NCBI GenBank assembly: GCA_039545295.1
Contig: BCIK01000033.1
Span: 1-64,000, forward strand
Direction of reading: 5' to 3'
Origin: Udeniomyces pyricola
Lineage: Eukaryota; Basidiomycota; Tremellomycetes; Cystofilobasidiales; Mrakiaceae
Length of the DNA stretch: 64,000 bases
Program-made: the position numbers and the translations under genes
The notes under the pieces: generated by a model
Databases searched by the model: none
What the model saw: the letters and a program-made list of their open reading frames with translations, nothing else
What the model was told of the DNA's origin: nothing
In this document: in pieces, positions 16,890 through 28,074 of the stretch
Layout: every line of letters begins with the position of its first letter
How positions within the stretch are numbered: position 1 is the first letter of the stretch

Positions 16890-19800
16890 TTGCTGGTGCT
16901 GGTGCTGGTGGTGGTGACTCGTGATCGTTGGTGTTGGTCTCCTGCGGAGGAAGATCGTGTGACGACTTTTCCCCCTGGTTCGGGTGAGTCACCGCTGCTG
17001 CTGCTGCTGCTGGTGGTGGTCGGGTTGGTTCCTCCTCTTCTTCCTACCTCGGCTCGACCTTCTTCCTCCTGCTCCTTATGATCTTCATCATTCTGGCTCC
17101 TCGTGTTGGGACGTGGAGACGACCCGTCCCGATTTGACGACGATGGGAAACCAGAAGGAGGAGAAGAAGAAGACGAAGAAGGCGAAGAAGAAGTAAACGG
17201 AAGCGTCCTCGAAGAAGAAGAAGAAGAAGGGTCGGTAGCGGTAGCGGTTGTGGCAGCGGCGGGTTCGAACCAATCGACGCCATACTCTTGAGCGATAGAG
17301 AGGATCTCACGTCGGATCGCGAGCCCATCGGACGTAAGGGATTGATGGCGACGGATGTCGAATCTGTTGGGAAACGTTGGGGGGGAGGGGGGGGGGGGGG
17401 GGGGAAGGACCTCCGCAAAGAAGAGGAGAGGAGAGGAAAAAGAAGAGAAGAGAAGGGAAGGGGAGGGATTAGGAAAGGGGTTTAGGGGAGGTGGAGATGA
17501 GATTGGGATACGAAGAAGAGGAGAGAGAGAGAAGGGAAACGAACCCTTTTTCGGCGTAGAGTTTGGATTGACGGGCCGAGATGGACTTGTCGAGGATAGC
17601 GTGGTACCTGTTTTGTTTTTTTTTTGCAGAGGAAGGAGTGGAGGGGAGGGCGGGGGGGGAAAGTAGATGAGTTCAGGATTGGAGGGCATAGATACGTGTA
17701 TATCAGAGAGACGTTCCTTGTGTCGCGTAGAGAAGGAAACATCGTGCCAGTGACAAGGGAAAGGGAGAGATATATCGGGGGACGAGGAATTCAAAAGGAC
17801 TCTGAAGTGCTTACCCAGGTTCACGCTGGATTCCATCATGGTCAGGCCCAAAGGTTTATAAATCGCGGAAGAGGCCCGAGGAAGATGGAACGATCCCCCG
17901 TTGAGGTAGAGATATAGGAAGGGGGGCATCCAGAAGTCGGGTTCGATGGAAATGAAGGCGAAAGGAAAGGAAAAGGACAAAGGGTAGAAACAATTGTTAG
18001 AGGGGTTTTTTTTTCGTGTTTTTTTTTTTTTTTTTTTTTTTTTTTTGTACTTGAGGACATTGCGTTGGAGAAGTATATGAGGGAAGTGTGGTGTGCTATA
18101 AGTGACGCCATCATGCGATCTCATTAGGGCTACACTCGAGTCGCCGCCGATGAAAGCAAGATGAGGGTCCAGAGAGAGAGCCCTAGGGACCCAAGGAAAG
18201 ACGATTCGCTGTTCGTCCGAGGTGTATGCATCCAAAGTGGAAAGAATGGGTGGGGTTCAAAAGAGTCTTTTTTTTTCTTCTTCTTTCTGCTTACGGAATG
18301 CAAGAGCCACCAACCATAACCGGCGATTAGGCATGTGTGGCCGATGAGGTACGTAACCCTGTGGGTTTTAGTTTTTGTGGTTGTTTGAGGTTTCGGGTCC
18401 CGATGCCGGGAAGGAAGGATGATTGGGTGGGAGTTGATGGAGGAGGGAGAGAGACGGGAGAGAANGGGGGGNGGGNGGGAGGGGAAGGTAGGTTTGATTC
18501 GAGGAGAACAAGGAAACAAACGAAAGGAGAAGCGTCAGTTAGGAAGGTCCAATAGGGCGCAATATAGGTGTCAAGGAAGAGAAAGGCACGAAGTGATTGC
18601 AAATCAAAGACTGGGGAGGGGGAAGGGGAGGGCGTTGACGAACGGTTCCATGACGTCTGGACAAGTTTTCCAAAAGAGGCAGGTTACCATTGGATGGGAA
18701 ATTTCGCAACGATGGCATCGGTAAGGAACACGGATTGAATCATGAAAGGGGTCCAGTATATGGATGTATTAGATTTGGACCAATCGGGCGTGAGAGGTCA
18801 GATGACGAATAACGGGTAGGAACAGGAAGAGAAGACATGAGAGGAGATAGGAAGAAAGAAGCAAGGAGCAGGAGATCGAGGAAAGATGAATGGGGGGAGT
18901 GGTAATCTTACCCCATCCAGGACCTGGAGAGTTAAAGCGTCAAATTGGAGCGAAACAAGGAGGGTGATATAGACAAAAGGCGAGAAGAGATTGATTCAGC
19001 TTCGGTTGTTTACTGATGCTTCCCCCGCCCTTTACCCCCTATTCCACTCCCCAGGGCTCCTTTCAGAGATTTACCATAGAAGCTTAAATGAGCGACAACG
19101 ACCCAATACGCTACCAAGCCTCCCAAACCTCCCAACGCGACTCTTCTCGCGCCTTTTCTCGCAAGCTTGTCGCATTCCTCTTTGACGGCACCCAGCTCCT
19201 GAAGACTAGCGTTGACCTTGCGCAGTCGATCACGCAGGTAATGCGTCCGTTGGGAGAAGGATGGTACGAGAACTTCGATGGATGTCACATGAGGCTCGGG
19301 GGCGGCCGTGTTGGAAGTCGGGGAGGAAGAGGAGGTAGTTGGAGGTGGGGAAGGGTGGGTTTCGAGATCGTGGGCGGATCGATCACGAAAGGCGATGGTA
19401 AAGCTCTTCACTTGAGCCGCTTGACGAATGAAATCGCCGATATCGGCAGCGTCACTCCTGTATTCGCAAGCGGATGGTTTTTTAATCGTCATCTTCTGAG
19501 TAATGGTGCACTACTTGACATTCTGCTTGGTTCGTTCAGTCCACGCTTCCGACTTTCTAATGCTTACCATCTAACGCCACGGTTCTTTCCAAACCCCCGG
19601 AACTCGACGTCTCCGATCGTTTTGCGTTGAGTCTTGGGCAGTTCGGCCGCGACCAGTCGGGCGAGATACGAAAGGGGTTGGGAGGGATGGAGGATAAAGG
19701 CAACGGGGCGCTCTGGAGATGGGAGTGGCAGAGTCAAGCGAAGAAGATGGGAGGTCGTCGATGAAAGTTTGCCTGTGTCGGACCGATGGGGATGAGCGAT

Positions 19801-20415
19801 AGTTTGGACGGAGAAGAAGGGGAGTAAAGAGAAGAAAATGTAAGTCTACATGCTAAGATGGAGGATACAGAGATGGAGCGTGACCCCCCCCCCCCCTCCC
19901 CCTCCTGTGCTCTTTGATAATGAGGCACTCGTTTTGATCTTGCTGTCCCAAAGAAACCTCATCGTGTTACCTCTGACAACACCATCGCTTCCAACATCCA
20001 GTCCAAAGTCATCCTGGTTTAGTTCTTCTGTGAAAGGCCGGTCGTTATGTTGGGTTTCCTTCGAGTCATTCGATGGACGCGGAGGATCATCCTTGGCCAG
20101 AGTGCTTTCGTCGGCTTGACTCGAGGAACGAGGAGAAGTGTTGCCGACAGCTTGCTTGGTCGATGGATCAAAGTGGATGTGGTCACCTTGGTAGGCGATG
20201 CGTTGACCTCCAATGGTGACACCGGCAGGTGGGGGTGAAGAGGTGGAAGAGAGCTGTCTTTGGTGAGATGTCGACGGAACAGCGTGACGTTGGGAGAGGC
20301 ATGATGGTGATGGAGTTGGAGGGCGAAGCGATGACTTGAGTCGGTGATGGATTGCTCGAACGGAGACCTGTCGGGAGGTGCCTGGAAGGACTCGGCTGAT
20401 AAATGGGGTGGGCAT
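16703..20415 (-). CDS. MCU: Mitochondrial calcium uniporter pore subunit
   Basis: Inner-membrane calcium channel. Nine exons (19929-20415, 19568-19772, 19075-19457, 18912-18923, 18644-18656, 18295-18358, 17815-17825, 17545-17607, 16703-17363) splice in phase to 632 residues. The N-terminus (MPTPFISRVLPGTSRQVSVR) is basic and hydroxylated, like a mitochondrial presequence. The matrix domain includes HPSQPLSYLARLVAAELPK and VRWSDAADIGDFIRQAAQ. A coiled coil precedes TM1 (RRVALGGLGGLVAYWVVVAH). The pore motif is GPGWDVMEPVTYLIGH, with the selectivity acid in DVME where animals have DIME. TM2 is TCLIAGYGWWLL, followed by a second coiled coil (SISARQSKLYAEKGFDIRR). The tail of about 190 residues is Ser/Thr/Asp-rich and partly encoded by a CTA trinucleotide repeat. 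Three exons are micro-exons. Confidence 0.93.
16848..16889 (-). repeat. Trinucleotide repeat coding for a serine run in MCU
   Basis: About 14 copies of ACT/CTA on the plus strand, read as AGT (Ser) on the MCU coding strand. It lies in the low-complexity C-terminal tail, outside the channel domain. Confidence 0.85.
17815..17825 (-). other. MCU: MCU micro-exon, 11 nt
   Basis: Bounded by a CCAG acceptor and a GTAAGC donor. It supplies Arg-Glu-Pro-Gly between the TM2 exon ending in WWLLHS and the exon starting YHAILDK. Skipping it would shift the frame (11 nt). Confidence 0.75.
18644..18656 (-). other. MCU: MCU micro-exon, 13 nt, encodes the pore motif
   Basis: Bounded by a CCAG acceptor and a GTTCGT donor. 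Together with flanking bases it encodes D-V-M-E-P, the selectivity-filter motif. Confidence 0.75.
18912..18923 (-). other. MCU: MCU micro-exon, 12 nt
   Basis: Bounded by a CCAG acceptor and a GTAAG donor. It encodes G-P-G-W just before the pore aspartate. Confidence 0.75.
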
Positions 20416-21169
20416 GATGAGATCTCACGAGTGGTCAAGCACTACTAGCAGCTATGGATTTGGGCAAGTGTACTCATGTGAGTTGCGATATTAATCGATG
20501 ACTGGTGTGAGCGACGTGATGCGTCATCCGCAGGGGCCTAGTGCACAGCTTGTACAGCTTCGGATTGGGCCGACGGCTTCGTTTGTTGATCAATCGATCG
20601 TCGTCCAAGTCTACAGAGCATGGATCACATGAGCTCAGCTGCGAAAGCTCTGGTTCATGCAGGGACCTTCTGCTTCAGTTGATCTCAATCGAGTTCTCAT
20701 CCATTCATCACGTCCATGCCATATGTCGGATGAACGGGCCCTGCAGCAGGACGGCATGCATGCCTCATGCCAAGCTACGCGGATGACGACAGACCTCGCC
20801 CATCACCTACGGATATTATGTGACATGACGGGACTATACACCCTTTCCTCTCTCTCTGATTTCTCACGATATTTATCTTCATGATGACTAGATTCATACC
20901 AGGTTCCCGTTCTCTCTCGCGGTCCATGTCCCGCTCGATCCCCCTTTCTCGCTGCGCTTTCGATTCCATTCGACTGCTCCCAGGCCAGACTCATCCCCTC
21001 GAACNCCCCCCCCCCCCCTTTGGCTTCGGTTTTAATTACATCCCCTTCGACAACTATACTCGATTGTCCCTCTCCTTGACTCCTACCTCTCTTGTGCTCT
21101 CTCTGCTCTCATTGTCTGCTTCCCGCTCAACGTCCCTCACAAAACACCCTCTCAATCTTCCCAATTAGC
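20416..21169. other. Divergent promoter region, MCU and F-box gene
   Basis: About 755 bp between two outward-facing starts. CT-rich near 20930-21110 with a C run (and one N at 21005) upstream of the F-box gene. No other coding signal is recognised. Confidence 0.5.
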
Positions 21170-24100
21170 ATGGTCATATCCGACGGCAGCACTTCTCCCT
21201 CTGGTAGGCTTGAAGCCTCTCATGATAGCCCAACCACCTCGGCCTTGTTCTCGTCGAGAATGTCAACAACCGATCCCTTATCTTCTCCTCTTCACTCTAC
21301 GAGCACATCCGTACCTGCTTCCACTACGATGGCAACCCGACAACGCGACCCTATCAGTCTGACGCTCCGTCACCCCTCCGCTTCGTCCTCATCCGTCTCT
21401 ACCGCGGCTTCCTCTTCCACCTCTGCCTCCTCTTCGAACCATGGCGGAGCGACTTCAGCCCGCCGTCGAACCCTCTCTAATCGTAGAGCAAACTTTCTGG
21501 CTTCGTCGTCTTTATCAACCTCCGCTCCATCGTCCTCGGCTCTCTCTGGTGCTAGCTCGGCTCATGGCGCTGCCTCGGCTGGGTTAACTTCGACGACGAC
21601 GCCGCTTGGCACGGCGGCGGCGGGCGTCCCACCGGGGAGAAAGCGGACTCGGACCGAAGCGACGGCCGTTGATCTGCTACACCACCTCCCGCTGTAAGTC
21701 GAGGGTACCGTCCTGACCATTGCATTGAACTGAAACATTTTTAACGTTCGCCGACTGGCTTATAGAGCCAGCAGACTCACCCATGGCATCATAGGCCACG
21801 ACGCCATCTCGCCCGTTCCGGCGACGACATATATATATATATATATATCTCATCGATGATATGGTTGCTGCGCCGAATGAAGCGTTCCAAACATGTCAAC
21901 ATACTCATCCTCCAAATGTTCATTCCCCTCCCCTCCTTAGTCTCCCGCTCTCATCTCCCCTCTCCACTTGCCTGACCCCCTCCCTCACCACCTCCGTCCC
22001 GACCCGTTCCCCACTCAATATCCACGAGCTCCTCTCCCTCATCCTATTTCACCTCGCCGATATCTCTCCAGCCTCGCTCGCCTTGGCCCTTCAAGTCTCG
22101 CGCTTTTGGTTCGACGTCGGTGTCAGTCCGCTCTGGAGGACGGTTCGATTCGATGACTGCCAAGGCGTATTTGACCATTTTTTGGCCAGCCGGACGGCGG
22201 GGAACGGAGCCGTGACTGGCGCGACGGTGAGCCAGATGATGGCGGCGATGGCGGGAGTCGAAACGGGAATGAACGCGATAGGGTGGCCGAACAGGGGGCC
22301 AAAAGGGAGATTTGGGATAGAAGACAATCGTTTGACGGGATTTTTGGGATCGGTGAGTAGCATCTCATGAGTGGCCGTTACCTCTTCTTTCTACTCCGTC
22401 ACTTGTTGTGTATATGAGTCTGAGCCTGGTATGTTACTGAAAGAATGGGCCATCATCTCATGTGTACAGCAGCATCAACAACAACAGCCCTCCCAGCAGC
22501 AGCATGCTGCGCTCGTCGATCGCATCCGAGCGTACACGAGCGTAGTCCGAAACGTTCACATCACCGAAGGCAAGTCCCAGGTTCTTTCTTCTCTCTTGCT
22601 TCTCTATGCGAAGTTCTAACTGTGGAGGGATATGGGAGGGTAACATCACCTGCCATCTGTAGCATGATGCGAAGATAAATTCGAACTGACATGTGCCGGT
22701 TCCTGCTTTCCTGTTTCACGGGATATCGTATGCGCATATAGTCGTCTCATCGTACGCCTTTCTCTCACTTCATTTTCCTTGTCCCCGGAAGGCCGAATGC
22801 TTCTTGATCACTCTGGCCAACTCGTTTTTATTCAATGCTTCCCTGACTCTTTTCCCTCATACAGCGGCGAATCGGTCGACGTCCTTATATTGCGACGCAA
22901 GTATCCTTTGCTCGTTCCCTTCACCAACCTCAGGACCGTGGCACTTCATCGACTCTCGCCTCATGCACTCTATGCGGTGAGAATCATGCAGTCCATTAAA
23001 TCCGCACTTACGTATATGATTTGACATCTGCTCACTCTCCTGCTGCTGTTTTTTTCTCATATACTTCTTGGTATGGTTCGCTTCGTTTGGAACCATACAG
23101 GAGGAGTTTGGATACGAGGTCCGCACGCCCGGCATGTTCGTTTCTCGTTCTCTTGATGCTCCGGTGGACTTTCATTGTGCCTTCTCCTTTGAACTTTGGG
23201 CGTGCTTCGCATGGTCCCATCTGACATTATACCTGTCGACCTATCTTCTTTCCACTATCATCCCCTCTTTGATCATCTCAAACAAGGTGGCTCGATCTCG
23301 TTTCGACCAAGTGTTGCCATCAAGCCGATATCCTCTCTGCGCCTCCAAACTCTTTTGCCGCGCGATGCCTGACGCTTCCCAAGCCTATTGTCATGGCAGA
23401 CGGACAAACGGCTTATAGCGGCATGCCCCGAATCGGAGATCCATCGTCCCTGGTGTGGATTCAGACGAGTGTTTTTGTGGTATGTTGAGCGAGTTGTACA
23501 AGCGTTTAGGACGCTACCGGGGATGACCGGTTGGGACTCAAGCTCTTTTTATGACTCGTGTACTTTCGTCGCTGACTTTTTCTTTATGCTGTTTTGGACT
23601 TGCAATAAAAATAAAATAAAATAAAAAACACGCCATCTAACGCTGAAAAAAATCCTCGCTCACAGCACTATCAGCAACTCACTGAATTCGTCCTCGATAT
23701 GCCTTCTACTTGGTCTCTTGATCCAACGTATGCGCTCTCTTTAAGCTTGGCTGACTCGCCACTGGAACACACGTTCTGATTCCGATGATCTGATCATCTT
23801 GGGGTTTGTTTTGTATTCTCAGACATGCCCTTGATCTTTTGCGAGCGATCGCTCATTCTCCCAACCGAACCGTCCTGAGGAAGCTCATCATCTCATGTCC
23901 CCTTAGCACTCCATCCCCTTCTGTTTCGACGACACCACCTCCATTCTTCTTCCCAAGTTCGAGCTTATCTCTTACTCCATCCCACTGGCATGCTTACGGC
24001 GTCATGATTCTTGCCCTTCTTCCCAACCTCGAGGAAGTTCATCTCGTTGCCCCGTTGGAAGACCATCATGTTCGAATCCTCGCGAGGGCATGGCCGAGAT

Positions 24101-24900
24101 TACGACGCTTCACATTGAGAACACCTCCATTGGAAACAATGGGCACGTCCCCTCACCGCGAGGGATCGCTCTCACATAGTTTGCTAACAGGCGCAGGATC
24201 GGGTGAGGGAGAAAGAGGTGAAATGGGAAGATGGGAAGAGAGCGATGCGTCTGCTATTGGAGCTGCGTTTCTCGAACCCAGGACGACTGTGGCGAGCTTA
24301 GGTTACCTCGCGACGTTCTGTCCCTTGCTGGAGCATATCGCTATGGATCTCGCCCCACCTTGCGACTTGGAAGACTCCTCAAGCCTTTCCTCGACTGTTT
24401 CGCTCGCTAATCGCCCATCGAGCTCCACTGGGGATGTCATACCTGGTCCATCATCCCTCTCGACAACCTCTGCCCACTCACCCGCATGCCCCACCCATGT
24501 CTTCTCCGACTTGCAGCCGACGACGACTTTGTCTTCGCTCCCGTGTCTCCCACCGACTCTCCGGTCGCTTCATATCACTGGATTCTCGTCCCTAAGTCCA
24601 GCCGCCATTTACCACCTCGCGACGCGTGTGGTACCATCGTTGTGCGACGTTCGGATCGAACGTATCGCGTTGGGCGGTTTGACCGATCTCTTTCGAGACG
24701 ACCAAGATGAAACCGACGTTACTCTAGCAAGGGAAGACGAAGAAGGGATGGATCATAAGAGGGCATGGAACGATGGAACGATCAACCATCGCGATCTTGG
24801 AGCGGACGAATGGAAGGTGAAGATCCAACGCGTCAAGGAGGATCTCGAGAGGTCCAGACCCAGAGGATGGCACCATCTGGGGACCTCAAGGGACTTGTGA
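21170..24900 (+). CDS. F-box domain protein, substrate adaptor of unknown target
   Basis: Likely an SCF ubiquitin-ligase adaptor. The ATG at 21170 opens a long Ser/Thr/Ala-rich N-terminus with RRRTLSNRRANFLAS and GRKRTRTEATAVDLLHHLPL. After an intron an F-box-like segment follows near 22018-22165: NIHELLSLILFHLADISPAS, then LALALQVSRFWFDVGVSPLW and RTVRF. Later exons (about 22500-24900) hold leucine-rich stretches typical of an LRR-like region, such as LLPNLEEVHLVAPLEDHHV and LPPTLRSLHITGFSSLSPAA, and end in RGWHHLGTSRDL and a TGA. An in-frame ATG also exists at 21092. Exons between 22370 and 23800 are small and not all resolved. I do not recognise a named orthologue; the F-box call rests on the hydrophobic pattern and the conserved W before RTVRF. 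Confidence 0.6.
21829..21848. repeat. AT dinucleotide repeat in an intron
   Basis: Ten AT units inside the first intron of the F-box gene. Confidence 0.8.
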
Positions 24901-25857
24901 TGCAAGAATCAGGTTTGGGTACTGAAGAAAGAAAGTCCCTCGCACACAGATCCTTTTAACCATTGTACATAGCTATCATTGATCACTCCTTGCTTCAATG
25001 TGCACTTTCCCATCTGAGTACTATAATACATCGCTTGTTTACCTCTTCTGCTTTGACGTCGATCGAACATCTGACCATCACGTATAACGCGCTACCCCTG
25101 TCTGCCTTCTCTTTCCTTCCCGGCCTGGACATCCAATCGCGGTTCTTTTTTGTTCTTTCTCCATCTTTCCCTTTCTTCTCCTCTTCTTCTTCTTGTAGCT
25201 TTGTCTTTTCTCTCACTTTCGTCTTCTCGCTGCTTCACTTTGCTTCGTCTTTGCTTTGGGCTCCCTTGTTTCTCCCTCTCTCGTACTCCATCATCTCCGC
25301 TCTTCTCTGTTTTCTTTTATTTAATCTTCTCCGCCTCCCAGTGTTGCTGCTTGTTCTAGCTTCTTCTTCGTTTCGTTTTCGCTCTCTCTAATATACGTTT
25401 GACTTCCTTCCTCTTTCTTTCGAACCTCCCCCTCCCCCCTCCTTGTTTTTTTTTTTTTGCAACCTTTTCTGAATTCGCTGCTCCATTAGCTAGCTTAGCT
25501 AGTCATACTTTGCTTTCTTTCCGCCCTTCATCATCGCGCATGCATTATCCAAGCCGAATAATCACATGATAGGGATTTTCTTATCCCAGCCGTGGACACG
25601 TGGACGAATCACCGTCGTCTGTTTGATCAATCTCTCAACGAATTATCGTCATCAACGAGAGTGGAGGGAAGGTGAATTGGGTGGACCAATATATATTATA
25701 TATCGATCATGCTATACGCTTGGTCGAGACGCGTCAATCGATTGTTTCGACAACGCGACGACAGAGCCTGATCCGTTGACTGATCCAACATCAACTTTCC
25801 CAACTACTTGCTTCGACCCTCACCCTTTCACCTACCTCGTTCACTCGCCTAACCCTC
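24901..25857. other. Region between the F-box gene and PSF1
   Basis: About 950 bp. The first part (24963-25130) has an open plus-strand frame with a leucine-rich look (SALTSIEHLTITYNALPLSA) that could be an unrecognised 3' exon of the F-box gene. The frame then runs into T/C-rich DNA (25140-25450). The last 300 bp are the likely PSF1 promoter. Confidence 0.4.
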
Positions 25858-26651
25858 ATGTTTGGTGACGATGCTCTCAAGCTCATCGTAGATGCTCGTC
25901 GGTCGACAGGTGAGGCCATCTCTGCGTCTCATCAATATTTATCGAATCCTTCTTTTGGGAACGATGAAACTGATCCCCACCCCCATCTGGCGCTTGTCGA
26001 TTTCCCTCTTCTCACCTTGGGCACCCACTTTCAGCCTCGGACACGCTCCAAAAGTACAACACAGATCTCGTCCGACAAGTCTGTCTTGAAACGCGTCTGC
26101 TTCATCAGGAATTCACCCAAACCGCCGCGCTCGTGTCTCAACAACGCGCGGCTTCGCAATCCCAATCGTATTCCCCGACACCCGATGACGCCGATGCGTC
26201 CGCTCCCTCTCCAGCCTTAATCTGTAACCTAACGGTTCAACATCTCTCCTGTCGGCGTAACAAACGGTGTCTCTTGGCGTATCATGCCCATCGACTGACC
26301 CACCTCAAGCACCTCTTCTGGTCGACGTCCTCTGGCTCGTTAGCTCACGTCCTTTCCCCTTCTACCGATGTTCGCTCCAAACTCTCCCCACACGAAGTCG
26401 ACTTCCTTCGATCTTACAACGATCTCATCCTCGATTATAAATCCGAGTACATTGACGCGTTCGATTTCTCATCGGGCGTCGAACGGCCGCCGAAGGAGTT
26501 GTTCGTCAGCGTCAAGGTCGTCAAGGAGTGTGGCACGGTTTGGACGGAGAGCATGGGTGCGATGGATTTCTCGAGGAAGGGTCAGAGGTTTTTAGTGAGG
26601 AGGGGAGATGTGGAGAGGTTGATCGTTCAGGGTTACTTGGAGGAGGTTTGA
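25858..26651 (+). CDS. PSF1: GINS complex subunit Psf1
   Basis: Subunit of the GINS tetramer, part of the CMG replicative helicase in the nucleus. Two exons (25858-25909, 26035-26651) join in phase to 222 residues, near the usual length of about 200. The N-terminus MFGDDALKLIVDARRST is the family hallmark. The A domain carries YNTDLVRQVCLETRLLHQEF and the conserved RNKRCLLAYHAHRL. The linker has LSPHEVDFLRSYNDLI, and the small C-terminal B domain ends in FLVRRGDVERLIVQGYLEEV. A Ser/Asp-rich insert (about residues 55-75) lies between the two helical segments. The downstream neighbour is 1.4 kb away and unrelated. Identification is firm. Confidence 0.92.
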
Positions 26652-28074
26652 GGCTCGAGTTAGGGCGCGCAGGACGTGGAGAGGTGAGAGGTCAGAGGCG
26701 AAGAGGAAGCGTCGTATCAACCCGGCGAGAAGGCCGTCATCATCTTGGGACGATTGGGAAGGTGGAAACCGGTGAGAATGAAGCTCGATTGGTCCTTCTT
26801 GCATCCCGAAGGGTGAGCTAGGAGATGAAGGATGACTCGACGAAGAAAAGGCAGACGAGAGGCATGAACCAACATACAGTTCCAACGTCAACTTTGGTAA
26901 GTCACTCTCCTTGCTATCACCCCCTTTGTCAGGCGCACACTTTCCCGACGGCATATGCCTATCAATTCTGAGCCTTAGTATTGTGCGCAAGACAAGTTGC
27001 GACAGCCCAGAATGTGACCCACTGGCTCCCATGCTATCTCTACTTCAGATTGACCATCCTCACTGAGCCGCCCGTCATTCTCGCTCTTTTATGCTATTTA
27101 TAGGGGTTTCAATCACTTTCATCTCACAAAGCCATCTTTTTCGTGCATCCGTTGGCCAAGACCTCGTCAAGATAGATCTCTTGTCGATGTTAGATCCTAC
27201 CAACCTAATCATTCACTTACATCATCATCCCGCGGCCGATAACCGACCGACTTCCCTTTTCATTTTTGGTTCTCCCTCTCCGTCTCGTTCTCTCTTCCTC
27301 TCTTGTTTTTCTTCGCTCACAACGACATTGCCAAAATGATGATAATCACCTCCTTCCCCCGCTCCAAAATAGGCACCTCCCAAAGCTCCATCATTTATCA
27401 TTTCTTTTTCTCCTATATAGCTAAATCAACACGCCTCATTCGGCTGGGTCATCCACTCGTTCATCCGTTCATGATGATTTTTCCGAAGAAACATACTATA
27501 CATGATACCCATCCTATATCTTGATCCCTCATATCATATGTAACAATCAGCTCGGGGTTTTTTTTTTTTTTGTATGTATGTATATATACCGCCATTGATT
27601 TTTGCATGAACAAATACAAAATCACCAGACTGCAATTAAGTCCGACCCAGACTCGACGCGCACACCTTGACTGGCTTCGAAGTGGTGCTTGTACGTGAAT
27701 GTGGATGATGAACCTGGGATGGGTATAGGAAACTCATGGGTGGGAATGAGATTGTTCTATGTAAGAATCAATCTGGGCTTCATGAATGAAGGATCGAATC
27801 TGATCGAAGATATAGCTGACGGTTTGATGATAACGGTTCGTGGTCGTTCGGTCTCGGGCTCGGCCGAGCCCGAATCGATCCGGTTTCCAACATATCGACA
27901 AGTAGTGCAGCGTGCATGCATGAGTTCGACTACACAAGTTAATGATGAATCCCCGTACTCCCTCATCACAATCCATTGTCGACTGTCGGCTTCTGTTATA
28001 AATCCACAGCTGCCTCTCAAACCCCGTCTCGCTGACCCCTCTCCCTAAAGTAACCACCCTTTCCAAACAACTTC
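26652..28074. other. Intergenic region between PSF1 and the isochorismatase gene
   Basis: About 1.4 kb. CT-rich and AT-rich patches (for example near 27550-27590) and no open frame with recognisable similarity on either strand. The last few hundred bases are the presumed promoter of the next gene. Confidence 0.45.

Noticed and set aside
26592..27032. Minus-strand open frame of about 146 codons opposite the PSF1 3' end
   Set aside because: Partly antisense to PSF1, begins without a convincing context and resembles no family.
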